Translations under genes and position numbers: made by a program
Assembly (NCBI GenBank): GCA_001643675.2
Contig: LSRY02000011.1
Span: forward strand, 1,656,501 to 1,720,500
Reading direction: 5' to 3'
DNA: 64,000 bases
Source of the DNA: Monocercomonoides exilis
Taxonomy: Eukaryota > Preaxostyla > Oxymonadida > Polymastigidae
Shown here: in pieces, positions 1 to 12,644 of the stretch
Numbering within the stretch: the first letter of the stretch is position 1
How the letters are laid out: the number at the start of each line of letters is the position of its first letter
The notes under the pieces: generated by a model
The model's input: the letters and a program-made list of their open reading frames with translations, nothing else
What the model was told of the DNA's origin: nothing
Database searches by the model: none

Positions 1-736
1 CTCCGTTATCATTCCAAAAAAAAGCTCAAAGTTCGATGCAAATACAAGAAAAAGTATTTTCACTTTTGATAAAATTTTTGATATTTACAAATGATTTTTT
101 TTTTTGAATAGAAGGAACCAGAAATAATTGAAATACGGAAATATCGAGCTACATCAATAAAACTGTCAAACAATAGCTTGAAAACTGCAGCCGGTTTAAA
201 GGAAGCATTAGATGAAGTCTTAGTCCAAGGAAGTGATGAAGTTCTTGGACTTGACCTATCTTTCAATCAAATAAAGCATATCGAAAATGTTTTGCAATCT
301 TTTATTTTATTTTCAAGCAAATATTTATAAATTTGTGCAATCTTCATAGGAACTACTGCTCTTTCCAAAGCTCCGTTCATTAAATCTTCAGTCGAATCTG
401 ATATATGATTGGAATGATATTGCTCAATTAAGAGACATACCCAACCTTAAAACGCTTGTTTTGTTCGGAAATCCCATTGATCAATTAAAGTATTACAGAA
501 TTCTAACAGTGGCTGCTCTTCCTCAATTGAAAACACTTGATTCAACACTAATTTCGCCCAGAGAAAGAGATCTTGCTTCAAGATGGTTTGAAATGCACAG
601 ATTGAAGCTGAAGACAGTAATGAAGGAAAGGCTTCCGTTTGCAGAGAAAGAGCGTGTCTTTGAAGATGATGATGACGAACCTGCGCCGTCCGACAAGGGA
701 AAAATCGGAAGCTCTGCTGTGCCAAAAAAGAAGTGA
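1..736 (+). CDS. LRRC51: LRRC51-like leucine-rich repeat protein (5' partial)
   Basis: About 204 residues are visible from three exons: an edge-cut exon ending at 53, then 112-288 and 350-736 (both later joins are phase 0). Leucine-rich repeats are clear: KLSNNSLKTAAGL, LGLDLSFNQIKHIE, LRSLNLQSNLI and LKTLVLFGNPI, followed by a cap ending in LISPRERDLASRWFE. The order and the short post-repeat cap resemble LRRC51 (LRTOMT1), a small LRR protein of about 190 residues that occurs mainly in flagellated eukaryotes. The tail is acidic then basic (EDDDDEPAPS, then a Lys-rich end), which LRRC51 lacks. The initiator ATG is not identified: an in-frame ATG lies in the first exon, but the conserved P-L-S-F start lies before it, so the true start is probably outside the window. 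It is convergent with the next gene. The LRR fold is near certain; the orthology is probable. Confidence 0.75.
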
Positions 737-1098
737 TAAAAATATTCACAAAGCTTTATTTCTCCCAATTCAGATATTTGCAATCAATCTTTCAATTCAT
801 CCGTTACCATTTCATAATAATTCTGTCTCATTTTCGCTTTCTCACGTTCGTTCTAACTTTAATAATTCACTTCATTTACTCAAAATGAATAATATTAGTT
901 TATCAATCAACATGAGTATCCTTATACTTTCTGCGCATACAAAAAGCATTCAAAACCAAAAATAATTAGAAATTAAACATAAACATAAACAACATATATA
1001 AATATTGATGACATGTGAAGCAAGAGCTGCCTACCAATGAACCGTTTTGACAACTAGGCAGAACAGTTTATCATTGTTCATCGGCAGATAAAGATAAT
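737..1098. other. Convergent intergenic gap, no gene seen
   Basis: AT-rich DNA between two convergent 3' ends. The only structure noticed is a 7-bp inverted repeat (CTGCCTA at 1027-1033, TAGGCAG at 1055-1061). No tRNA or other RNA gene was recognised. Confidence 0.5.
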
Positions 1099-4000
1099 TC
1101 ATCCATTTGCGTGGTTAGGGCGCAAGTAATTCCACACAGGAATCAGCCACTTCTCAACAAACTGTTTATCAAGCATAAAAATAGAATTATAAACAATATG
1201 AACATTGTGAGAAAAAATATATATATAAAAATAATTAAAAATAAAAAATTTTTTTTCTGAATTACGCTTTTTTCGAAAATTTCCACATACCTCATCATCT
1301 TCCAATCCGTATTTATTTCCGCTTTGCTTCCAATTTTCTTCCCTTTTCCGAATGCGCGCCATGACCGCCTCGTCGAATTCGAAGTCCGCAGTGCCAGTGT
1401 ATCTCTCATTTATCACGTCGTCATCGTCTGGAAAGACCACATCGTCGTCTTCCACAGGAACGATCCACTTGCCAGCGATTGGGTCGAACACGGGGCGGTT
1501 GGGGGGGTTGTCGTGGCCGTCCTCAGAGTCGGTGTCTGGATTCGAGGCAAAGGCAGAAGACTCAGTGGACGAAGCGGGCGACGTGAGAGAAGACGTTGAT
1601 TCGTTGTGCTCATCTTTGCTGCCGTCTTCCCACTCAGCCTCATCTTCCTCTGCCAAATGCGGAGGGATCTCTCCAAAGTGCTGACTCCAGCTGTTCATCA
1701 GCATCGCCTCTGCTTTCTCTTTCTCTCTCCTCCGACGAATGGCAGCAAAGTCAATCTCCACACCTGCAAACATGTCATCGTCGTCATCGTCGTCTTCTTC
1801 ATCATCGAAGTTGTGCTCTTCTTCTTCTTCTTCTTCGACTTCTTCTGCTTCAAAATCATCATCGAACCCTTCCTCTGCAGACTCATTCATCGATTCATCA
1901 GACGAAGTTGCATTAGCATCACTTGCTTCTTCTGTTCTATTCCCATCATTCGCAGATGAAGTGGGAGCAGCCGAGATAGCAGAAACAGAAGCAGCAGAAG
2001 TGGAAGCAGAAGAAGTGGAAGAACCAATTTTGACACTATTCTTTCTTCTGAGCAGCGTATCCCCATTTCTTGCGGTGTCTGCCCCGCTTCCTGAACGAGG
2101 AGAGCATTCTTCGAGACTTCTGTTCGGACGAAGCGTCTCGTTCCCGTTCTGATTCCTCCGCAGCGTCTTCGCCCGCCTCATCGTCCCTGCGCGCTGTGTG
2201 TTGTATGTGCGCGCTGTTTCGCTGCCCGTGGTGCTTCTGTCCTTCTCCTGCCACGAACGCAGCGTATTCAGAATGACCTGCTTCGGCTGGTAGGACAGCG
2301 GGGCCTGCGGAAACAGCTCGCTCATATTGACATTCGGAATGAGGGAGTCTGGCGAGGAGACAGACGCAATCGACGCCACAGAATTTCTCCGCTCGGAGCC
2401 AAAAGGCGAGGCGAAGGAGGCAGGCTGTGCGGAGTGCAGGGTGGAAGTCTCCAGGCTATCTGCAGTCAGGTCAGAGGAGAGCTGGGAATCAGGCGAGGCA
2501 GAGAGAGATGCCAAGGAGATGGTTGTTCGTCGTGCCTGTGTGTTGTGCCAGGCGAGGTTGTGTCTGGAGGAAGGCGAAGGGCGCATCGTGCGGGGTGACA
2601 TGGGAGAAGGCACATCGCGTGGAGAGAGAAGAGAGGAGATGTTGGCGAGGTTGGAAGAGGACTGGGAAGAGCGCTGGGCAAATGGGCTGTCTGACTCAAA
2701 TGGAGACATCTGCGATTGAAGAGCACCAATCGAAGTGAATGGAGGAGATGCATGCGGATTCACCCTATTGGCTTCCTCTTCTTCCAATTTGTGTGAAAGA
2801 GAAGTATCGATATTTGCTCTTGAGCTGCTGTCATGTTCTCCATTACCATCTGAATACTCCTGCTCCTCATTGCCTGCCCTGTCGCTTCTGTCACTCTCAG
2901 CACTTTCTGTTTCATTCCCCAAAAGCATCGCTTTCAGCCTTCCCTTTGACGCAGCCGATGAACTTGCCTTCAGCGTCGCTGCTTTCCTCTCAAATGGATC
3001 AAATAGACTGCTTGAATGAGTGCCATTCCCACTCATATGCCCACCATCTGCTCCCCTCTTGATGGCATGCAGTGTCTTCGACTGCCTCCCAAACTCTTCG
3101 TCTGTCTGCTGGTCTGTCAGATCTGACCCACCAAACGACAGTTTCGACGCGTCGTCTCCTTCTCCCTGCTCACCTGACAAGCTCAGAATGTCTCTGTCGC
3201 TGCTGCGTGAGAAGGCAGCGCTGGAGACAGCCGAGTCGCGGCGAGCCGACAGAAACGAGGAAGAGGACGGGGTAGAAGGGCCAGAGGAGAACGAGGAAGG
3301 AGAAGGGATGGTGGAGAGCGAGGAGGCAGAGGAGGCATCGAACATGGCCCACGAGGGAGGCACATGAGACGACGGGACAGACAGCAGTGTGGTCTGGCGG
3401 CGATGGTATGGAGAGAGTGCTGCTGCAGACGCCGCAGCTGATTTGGACTCTGTCGCATTCACCAGACAGCTGTTTGCGCGTGTCAGCGTCCTCTCCCCTA
3501 TTCGAGTGTCACCTTCAATCACAATCCTCCCTCTCGACAGTGTTGACTGCATCGTCTGCATTGATTGAGAAGAGCTGTCTGACTCATCTCCACTTCCGCC
3601 ACCAAATGAAGACGGCACAGGTGTTGCTCCTTCACTTGCCAGAGGAGAACACACAGCAACTGACCCTCTTTTCAGACGCTCTGGTATCTTCAGCGGCTCA
3701 TTCGCTGGGCCGAAAAATCCGTCGTCGTCATCGTCACTCGAAAACTCGTCATCAGGGATTTCTTCAATCACTTCGCTTTCTCCATTCATTTGTTGTTGAT
3801 TCTGTTGTTGATGAGATTGCTGCATTGAAAGCACACCACCGCTCATCTTTGCATCAGCCGCACATTCGCTTTCTCTCCTCTCCTTCTTCTGCTCTTTCTC
3901 CACAAACTTCGCAAGAAACGGAAAGGATGCCAGCACATCACACGAAGTGGGCGAAATGAACGAGTCCTGTGGCTGCACACCATTCACTGACCTCCTGTCG

Positions 4001-5180
4001 CTGCTGAGTGCTCCTTCCTGTTGAACAGACAGATGCTCTCCTTCTGAAGCAGATTGCATGCTGTTCAGGATGCTCTGCCCTTGCGATGCAGACGAAGGAG
4101 ATGTCGTGAGTGGCTTAGCTGCTGTGAATTGATCCCTGCCATCTTCAAAGGCTGCATCGTATCTCCTCCTCTCCTTCGGCGTGTGGTCTCTGTCTGTGAA
4201 GGGCCCAGCCTCCATCAGCTGCATCTGCTGCTGTTGGGGCGACTGAGGAAGCACAGCGGTGTTGTGGCTGCGCTCAAGCCGCTCGTATCTTTCACTCAAA
4301 TCACCGCTGCCTCTACTGTCTCTGTCCATCCACTCCTTCCACTCTCTCCTCTCCACCCACTCCTCTTCCCCTCTCGAAGTGAGTGCCCCGCTGCCCAGTG
4401 GCCTCATCCCAGGCGTCAACGTCATCGACCGCAGGGTGTTGGAGGTGTGCTGCCTCGCAATTAGCACTTTTCCTCTCTTCCAAATCTGCCCAGCGGCAAC
4501 AGGCGCTCTCAACGTGCTGGCGCCGGAGGTGAAGGAAAGAGGAGGGCAGGCTGTGTCTGGCTTGAGGGGAGAAGGCTGAAGAGAGGAAGGAAGGGAAGGT
4601 GAGTGGATTTTGGAGTGGAAGTTAGGGGTGGATGTTTGAGGGGAGAGGAGGGTGAGTGAAGAGGTGGAGGAGGAAGGGACAAGAGATGAGCAGCAGAAAG
4701 ATGAGGAGGAAGGCGATGTGCTGATGAGAGAGGCGAATGTGGGAGGAGCAGAGGGAGAAACAGGTTGTGATTGAGAAGGAGATTGAGTCAAAGAAGAAGT
4801 GTTGGAGGAAGAAGGCGATGTGAATGGATGAGGCTTGAGTGTCTGAGGGGAGTGGTGAGTGGACTGAGGCGGCTGGGCAGTTGGGGTGGTGTTGAGGGTG
4901 AGGTGGAGAGGGAGAAGAGGAGAGGCAGTGGAGGAGAGGGAAGAAGGGCTCTTTTGGGGTGAAGGGAGCAGTTTGTATGGAGACTGAGGTGAAAGGAATG
5001 AGGAGGAGGAGGAGGAAGAAGAGGAAGAAGAAAATGGAGAAGAAAAAGGGGAAGAAGAAGGGGTATTTGTGGATGAGGTGGAAGGAAGAATTTTGCCGCC
5101 AGAACCAAATTGGATGCAGCCAGATGCAATCATGTCGGGTGTGATGAGCATTCCGGCGCTCCTTTTCGGTTTTGGCTTTG

Positions 5181-5211
<31 letters not shown>

Positions 5212-8043
5212 GGAAGTAGTAGTAGCAGTAGAAGAGGAGGAGGAAGAAGACTTTTTCTTGTTTGAAATGCTGTTTGAAAGGTTTTTGATGTTATTTGATT
5301 TGATATCAGAATCTTGTTTTGATCTTATTTTGTCTGATTCTTTTTGGCTTTTCTCTTTCTCTCTCTTCTCATCCGCCACATCGAACAAGTCATCGTCTTC
5401 TTCTTCTTCTTCATCGTCTTTTTCAATGAAACGGGATAAGCTGTTCATCATTTGTGGAGTTAAAGCACCATTTTTGTTTGTTTGAGAAATATTAACATTT
5501 CCCTCTTTCTTCTGTTGATTCTCCAAAGAAGTTGTCTGCTTTGCTGAAGAAGCATTAAATTCACTGGAATTCTTTAACCTCTCTTTTTCTTCGCTTTTTT
5601 CAAATGGATCCTTTTCATCATCATCATCATCATCATCGCTGTCATTCTCAATGAACTTTGATAAATCAATAGCTGGTACTTTATTTTGTCTATTTTGTTT
5701 TGAATCATTTGTCTTTTGCTGTTCATCTGCTTTTTTCTCACCTAAACTTTTGCTGCTGTCACTTCCATCGCCAAAGAAGGAGTCATCATCATCGTCATCG
5801 TCATCGCTGTCTTTCTCAATGAATCGAGATAAATCTGGAGTGACTGGTTGTTTTGAAGAAGAAGAAGAAAAAGAAGAAGTTGATGATGATGAAGTTGAAG
5901 TTGAAGGCAATACATTAATTGCTTCTGTTTTTCCTTTTCCTTTCCTCCCTTCTCTTCCCCCATCTCCTTCTTCTTCTCCTCCTCCTCCTTCCCCACCCAA
6001 TTCTATCTTCCTCATTCCATTCTGCTTGTTTTGACTGCCGTTCAGCTGCATCCTCTGCACCGACTGTGACATCGCTGAGCACTGCAGATTGAGCAAAGGC
6101 ACTCGATGCGACGTTAACGACGGGCTCTTCGCAGCCAGCAGCGGAGAAGACGACTTGCTGCTGTCAGATCCCTTCTCTTTCCCGCTCAGCAGTCCATTTT
6201 TCATTGGAAAAGAAGGAAATTGTGCTTTGCTTTGGGTCTTTCTGTCGCTTCTTCCGCTTCTGTCGCTTGTTGAGTCAAATGAGAAGTCGTCGTCATCATC
6301 CACATCGTCGTTATCTTCCTCTTCTTCGCTGTCCTTTTCAATAAACTTCGAAAGATCCACCTTGGCAGCTGCTTCTTGTGGAGCTTTATGTTCTTTCCCT
6401 TCAAAAGTATCAAGTTTTCCTTTTTTGGATTCAGCTGCAGAATTTTCAATTGTCTTAAAATTCAGTTTGAGCGGAGGAACAACAGGTGATTTTGATGAGG
6501 ATTTCACCGAAGTTCCTTCTTCTTCTGTGCTTTTCTTTTTCGGATTGAATGGCGGGATGACAAGTCTCCCCAGATCCACTTTGACAGACGGCTTAGGCTT
6601 CCCCTTCAGACTCTTCGGAGAAGAAAGAGAAGACAAAGAAGACGGATCTTCGGTCTGTTCTGATACTGATGCTTCTGCTGATGATGATGATGCTGTTGTT
6701 GTGGTTGTAGATGTTGATTGTGGTTGGACTGTGAAAGAGCTACCATGTTCGAGTGGGTTTAGCATAGTACGCATGAAGGGCTTTGGCGTGGTGACTTGTG
6801 AAGGGTGAAGGTTGAGACGAGGAATATTTGGATGGGCGATGGGCGAGCTCTTAGCTGAGACTGTGTTTGTGGCTTCTGTGTGAGTGCTGTCTGAAGAACA
6901 GGAGAAAGATAAACGTGATTCTGTTACTGTTGTTGTTGTTGACGATGATTCAATTTTTGGTGTTGACTCTTCTGACAAAGTTGAATGCAGAAATGGATCA
7001 GCTGAAGCAGAAGGGCTGGCATAAGCAGCTGCAAATTGAGAAGGATAAACAGCTGATGGAGTTGAAGCTTTATTTGAAGCGGATTCATCACCACTGACTT
7101 TAAATGGAGAAAGACTTCGCTGTTTTTGTTGTTCTTCAACACGGTCAATCGAATTTGTTCCTATTCTGTTTGATCTCGTGTTTTCTTTTCTCTCACCAGA
7201 AGATTGTTGCAAATGCAAAGCTTGAACAGATGGCGAAGATTCTTTGCTTGCCGGCTGTTGAGACTTTTTTGAAACGTGTGATGCACCAAAGGCAATCCGA
7301 ATTATTTTTTGCTGCGAGGGTGCTAATGGCGATGAAGAAGGTTGAGGATTTCCTTGAGGAATAAATCGATCAAATGGCGAGCTTGTCAAGGGTGATGTTG
7401 CTCGAATAGGAGGAGGAGATGGAGCACTTGGAAAATGTTCCCCGTCAGCAGAATCTCTTGTGATATGACGTATAAAACGAGTTCGAAGATCCAAAGGAAT
7501 CTCTGAATAAAATTTGAATCGATTTTACGAAATTTTCTTTCAACGATGAAAAAACAAAGCAAACCAGAAGATACTGTTGACCTTATGGAATCCATTGACA
7601 TGCAATCAACAATTGCTAGAAAAAGAGACATAACTTATCGAATAAAAAAATGATGCAACAAACTTGCTGTTATTGGTATTGAAAAAGTCTGTTTTTGAGT
7701 CCTGATACGAAGATGCGTCGTTAACTTCGAAGGCAGAAAAGCATATAGCAATATTTCAAGCGTTGTTATAGGAGCTATTGTTGGCTAAAATTTGTGTAAA
7801 AACAATGAAAAAAAATCTATATTATACCTCTTTTATTTCAATAGACCGATGACTGCAAGGAAAAACTTCAACATAAGGGGTTTCAAGTGCTCCAGGTCTC
7901 ATGGCAAGGAGTAAGGAAATGGAATACAAGCTTCCTTTCTGCAAAACTCCAAAATCAAGAGATTCCGGATATGACACCAATCCACCATCTTGAGTTTTCG
8001 GGAGGAGGCGTGAATATTTCCTCCAAGTTTCTTTTCTCTCCAT
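1099..8043 (-). CDS. Large disordered acidic/serine-rich protein with N-terminal ASH (Hydin-like) domain
   Basis: Four exons: 7828-8043, 7664-7784, 1291-7502 and 1099-1161; 2203 residues. The long third exon has no ATG at its 5' end (its frame opens on TTG), so the start is placed at the ATG at 8043, and the joins keep frame (phases 0, 1, 0). Residues about 25-115 read as an ASH/MSP beta-sandwich (YPESLDFGVLQKGSLYSISL, later FLPSKLTTHLRIRTQKQ), typical of ciliary and centrosomal proteins. The rest is low-complexity Ser/Pro/Asp/Glu/Gln sequence. It carries four copies of a motif [DN/S]LS[RK]FIE[KN]D followed by an acidic run, at about residues 496, 668, 725 and 800, plus an FLAKFVEKE variant. 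A conserved-looking C-terminus contains RPVFDPIAGKWIVPVEDDD. The last intron (129 bp) is in frame and stop-free. Function is unknown; a flagellar or scaffold role is inference. Confidence 0.7.
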
Positions 8044-8259
8044 TTTGCACTGAAGTTGAACAATGTCTTGGTTGCGGCTATTTAAACACTTGTTTAATTT
8101 TCATAAATTGTCCCTTATTAAAATTATTTGGATGAAATAAAAAGTGAATTGTTCAAAATAAAATAGTATTTGCCATAGAAAAAAATGAAACGCTCTTTTT
8201 GAATCGGAACAAGACTTTTTTCTTAATGAAACCAATATTAAAATACAGAAACTCTAAAA

Positions 8260-9532
8260 ATGGTTTTATATTTAATTGGCTTAGGACTTGGAGATGCAAA
8301 AGATATTACTGTTCGTGGATTAGAAATTGTAAAGCGTGCTCACAAAGTTTATCTTGAGAGCTACACGTCTATACTGCAGGATACACGTAAAGAAATGGTG
8401 TGATTTTTGAGAAATGCTTGAATTAAATTGAGTGATTCATCAAAAAATATAGGAAGAACTATATGGAAGAGAAGTGATAGAAGCAGATAGACTGTTTATC
8501 GAACAGGTAAAACTTCTTTTATGTGAAAATATGAAATAAATATTCATTATGCGCAATGTAGAAATGTGAAGCAATGCTCGACGAAGCTTTAACACATGAA
8601 ATTGCTGTTCTTGTTGTTGGAGACGTGTTTTGGTTTGCATACTTCTTTTTACAAACAAATATTTTAATATTTCAAAAATTGGAATAAAAGTGCAACCACT
8701 CATTGTGATCTTAACATTAGAGCTATCCAAAAAAATGTCCAAGTCGTATCAATACACAATGCAGGTATTATGACCGCAGTTGGATGCTGTGGATTATCCC
8801 TGTATAATTTTGGCTTGACCGTAAGCATTCCATTTTTCACAGGTTTGTTAACTGATTGCATATTTGCAAGTTTGACTTAATGTGCACGTGTTTTTTCATT
8901 CATGAAAAAGAAAAATGGAGACCTTATAGCTTTTATGAGCGTATGAAAACAAATATGGCTGCTGGGATGCACACACTTTGCCTTCTTGGTATGAAAAATG
9001 TGAACTTAAAATTATAATGATAAATTATTTGAATTGATTCTCCAATAGATATAAAAGTTAAAGAACAGTCGATGGAAAATCTTATTAAGTTTGATATATT
9101 TGAGTCAATTTCAATGGGTTGATTTTTGTCTTTTAGAGGTCGATTGATTTTTGAGCCACCACGTTTTATGACTGTGAATCAAGCAATTCAGCAGTTGTTA
9201 TCTTTGGAAGAAGAGAAAAAAATGGACGGTATAAAATTATAATTGTTTTGAAAAGCTTGCTTTTGAAAACATTCATTTTATCTTTTACAATAGTTTTCCA
9301 TCCTTCAACATTCTGCATTGGACTTGCTCGTGTAGGATGCCCCACTCAGCGCATCGTTGCCGGAAAGGCATCTGATCTTCTCCGTGTTGATTTTGGCGGT
9401 CCACTCCATTCGCTTATTGTGCCATGCTTGAAAACTGTCACTGAGGAAGAAAATATCATGATTCAACACTTTGCTGTTAAGGAATCTGATCTTGTTCTTG
9501 AAAAGGAAGAAGATAAAAAAGAGGACGATTAA
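8260..9532 (+). CDS. DPH5: Diphthine methyl ester synthase (diphthamide biosynthesis methyltransferase)
   Basis: Eight exons: 8260-8397, 8453-8506, 8562-8632, 8691-8842, 8911-8988, 9049-9088, 9137-9228 and 9294-9532. They give 287 residues, the usual eukaryotic length (about 285). The enzyme uses S-adenosylmethionine to methylate the modified histidine of elongation factor 2 on the way to diphthamide, in the cytosol. Family marks: [20 protein letters not shown] at the start, [39 protein letters not shown], and C-terminal [20 protein letters not shown] and [15 protein letters not shown]. The usual GDPFGATTH loop reads GDVFCATTH and is split by intron 3, whose donor was placed at GTTTGC because only that keeps the motif in frame. 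Introns are 48-68 bp. The ATG lies 216 bp from the divergent neighbour's ATG. Confidence 0.95.
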
Positions 9533-9833
9533 ACTCAGATAATATCAAATTCTTTATATTTTTTATACGTATTTAACAAACTTCACATTTCCTGAATTTG
9601 ATTCATTTCAAAAAAGTGTTATTCAATTTCAACAATTGAATTTTAGATTTTTCAAAATTCAAATATTTATAAATTTTAATAACAAGGCTCGAACACGGAC
9701 AACTACAATTTTTAATCAACAATCTGTACAAAAAATATCAGCAGAAATTGTAGAGAATTTCATTTCCACACGATCAAAGATGTTCTGCTTCTTGATCAGA
9801 ATGCAAAAATGATGTGCAAAAAAATACTTAAAT
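9533..9833. other. Convergent intergenic gap
   Basis: A 301-bp AT-rich interval between the ends of DPH5 and the ribosomal protein gene. No open frame or RNA gene was recognised. Confidence 0.5.
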
Positions 9834-10643
9834 TTACCAGATGGTGGATGGACGCTTGGCCTTGAAGACAGTTCTGTAGTCGCGTGTTGTTGGTCTTCTC
9901 TTTCTGTGGAGAAGAGGGAATTTCAAGTCAGGATTCTGTTTTTATTTATTTTTTAAAAATTGCAAAACAATTGCAAATAGAAATAAAAACATAAAGTTTG
10001 CACAAAAATAAAATGATCATACGTGGAAGGCCTTAACATTGGCACGTCTGCAAGATTTGCTTGGAAGACGAACAACAGAGATGATATGAATACCAGTCTT
10101 CTGGGCAGCGTGACGTGATGCCATTTCGTTGTCTGAAATTATGAAAATAAAATACAACAACACAGTAATAAAAACGATGATCATAATTATTTTTGCATAC
10201 ACATCTGCTGCACGGCTCCACATTGAGTAACATCTCTGTATTCCTTGTACACATTGTGAATACCTGTACGACTTTCGAATCTCAAAAGAATTCCAAAGTT
10301 TTTCACTTGGAGTGGTCTTTTCTCAACAATCTATGAAAAGATTATTTTTTAAAAATTAATGAAAAGAAATAAAAGAAAAAAAACCTGCTTGATCCTCAGA
10401 ATCTGGCAGTTTGATTTCTTTGTCTTTTGAAGACGGGTCATGTAGTAGTTGTACTTTGATCGTGCAACAACTGCATTCTGTGCAAAGATTTTCATCTTGT
10501 ACAACTTTGGCTTTTGTATCCTTGAGTTTGGATAATGTCTCCCAATAATTTCGTATTGTCTCAGCTATAGATTTTATATTGAAATATAAAAATATTAAGT
10601 TAGAATTTCATAACACCTTTTAAATTTTGAGAAATCACACCAT
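9834..10643 (-). CDS. RPL18A: 60S ribosomal protein eL20 (L18a)
   Basis: Five coding exons: 10641-10643 (the ATG alone), 10385-10564, 10201-10330, 10023-10132 and 9834-9935; 174 residues against 176 in human. Conserved blocks in order are [68 protein letters not shown], and the C-terminal [14 protein letters not shown] and KRPSTIW. The initiator ATG is immediately followed by the donor GTGTGA. The frame upstream of it has no other ATG before a TAA, so the start codon sits alone at the end of a non-coding first exon. This fixes the start. It is a large-subunit structural protein and runs head-to-tail with PRPF38B. Confidence 0.96.
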
Positions 10644-10817
10644 CTTTTTTGGAGCACTCTGATCTGCTGGCCACTGTGGGAATATGTTTGTGAAACATTA
10701 GTGGGAAGATCATGATTTTCTTTGTTTTATCAAATTAAATAACTTTTGTTATTAATGTAGAAGTGGTTAAAAAAGAAGTCAAATTATAAAAAAAAATATC
10801 AACAATTCATTTTTTTT

Positions 10818-12577
10818 TCATGCGTCGCCATACCTTTCTCTGAGTCTTTGAAGTCTTTCCATCCTTTCTTTTTCTTCTCTTGAAATCGATGAAATGCCCC
10901 TATTATTTCTCTCTTCCCTTTCCTCTCTTTCTTCTTCCTCAGCCTTTCGCTTTGTTTTTCTTTCCTCTATTCTCTCATGTCGCTTGCCTCTGATATCCAA
11001 CACAACCTCCTTTGTTCCTCTTCTCCTCTCCTTTTCCCTCTCCCACTCTTCCTCTCTCCTCCTCTTCCTCTCCATCTCTTCCTTCTGCTGCTGCGCAATC
11101 GCCTCTTTCATCTCCTTTTCCAGCCGAATCCGCTCGGCCAGAATGGCCAAAGCAGACCGTGTCGCTTCGTCTTCGTCTTCTTCTCCTTCTCCTTCTTCAT
11201 TCTCTTCCTCTCCTCTATTAACACTGCCTTCTGTTGTTGATATTTTCTCCTTTGATATTTCTCCTGCTTCTTTTTCCTCTTTGCTCTTCTTCGCTTTTTC
11301 TTCTGCTATTTCACCTGGCTCCGTCTCATTCTCTTTCCTATGAGAATCTCTTCTCTCTTTCCCTTCTCTCTTTCCTTCCTCTTCCTTCCTTTCTTTTCTT
11401 CCCTCTTCTTCCTCTTCATCTTCATAACGAGGCTTCTTCCTAATCGGAGAAACAGAATCTTTGCTGCTTCTGCTTCTACTCCGACTTTTACTTCTGCTTT
11501 TTCTTCTGCTGTGTCTGGATTCTCTATCTCTTCTTTCTCTATCTCTCTCTCTATCTCTGTCTCTATCTCTATCTTTCCCACTCCTCTTTTCCATTCGACT
11601 TCTGCTTCTGCTTCTACTTGGCGTTCTGTCTCTTCTTCCACTCCGATGATGTCGATGACGATATCTTTCTTCTTCATCTTCATCCATTTTCTTCTCCTTC
11701 TCCTTCTCCTCCTCCTCCTCCTCATCATCATCATAATGTCTTCTTCTCTCTCTCATCTTCCTTCTTCTTTCTCTCTCATACGATTCTTCCTCATCTGACT
11801 GATGCTCTTTAGCTGTTCTTCTCTTTCTGCTTCTACTTCTACTCAGACTTCTGCTTCTGCTTCTGCTTCTGCTTCTGCTTCTCTTTCTGTGTCTGTCTTC
11901 TCTTCTTCGATGTGAATGCCCTCTTCTTTCATCACTTGGCGATCTGCTGTCTTCTTCTCTATCTCTTCTTCTACTTCTGCTTCTGCTTCTTCTGCTTCTT
12001 CTACCACTACTGCTGCTGCTGCTTCTATTTTCCTTCCTTTTTTCATCTTCTTCTCTGTTTGAAGGAGATTCGCTTCTTTCTCTGTCACTTTCGCTGTCAC
12101 TTTCATTTTCAGCTCTGCCTGCTTTGCTCTGCCCATCGCTTGGAGTCTATAAATAGATTGAGATTAATAGAAGGTGTATTGAGAAAAAAGAAAGGGAGAA
12201 GAAAGAAGAAAGGAAAGAAGGAAGAATAAGACAAGGAAGAAAGGCATATCAAGAGATCATATATACATATTGACATAAATATGGCAAATTGTAACATAAT
12301 GATAAAAGAGAAAGAGATAAAAGAATACAAAACATTGTTCAGAGTATGTATTTATTTATGTATTTGAATGAGTGTTTGTGTTTGTGTTTGTGTGTGTGTG
12401 TTTGAGAGGGAGGAGCCACATAAAATTGGAATAACACCAAAATGCAGCAGATGAAGACAGTTCATTCAAAGCAGTTACCAAACAGAGGAAGATTGTGTCA
12501 TTATATCCATTCAACGAAAAGATAAGTGCGGAAATAATATTGTGTGTTTTCATAATATAATAAAATAAGGATGAAAG

Positions 12578-12644
<67 letters not shown>

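Noticed and set aside
1027-1061. 7-bp inverted repeat near the convergent 3' ends
   Set aside because: Short stem with a 21-nt loop; could easily be chance, and there is no tRNA-like or known RNA fold around it.
1324-7364. Many + strand frames opposite the ASH-protein gene
   Set aside because: Mirror frames of low-complexity Ser/Asp codons, without start context, motifs or splice continuity.
11306-12136. Long frames on both strands inside the PRPF38B RS region
   Set aside because: Simple-sequence Arg/Ser/Glu codons leave several frames open; only the frame continuing the PRP38 domain is real.
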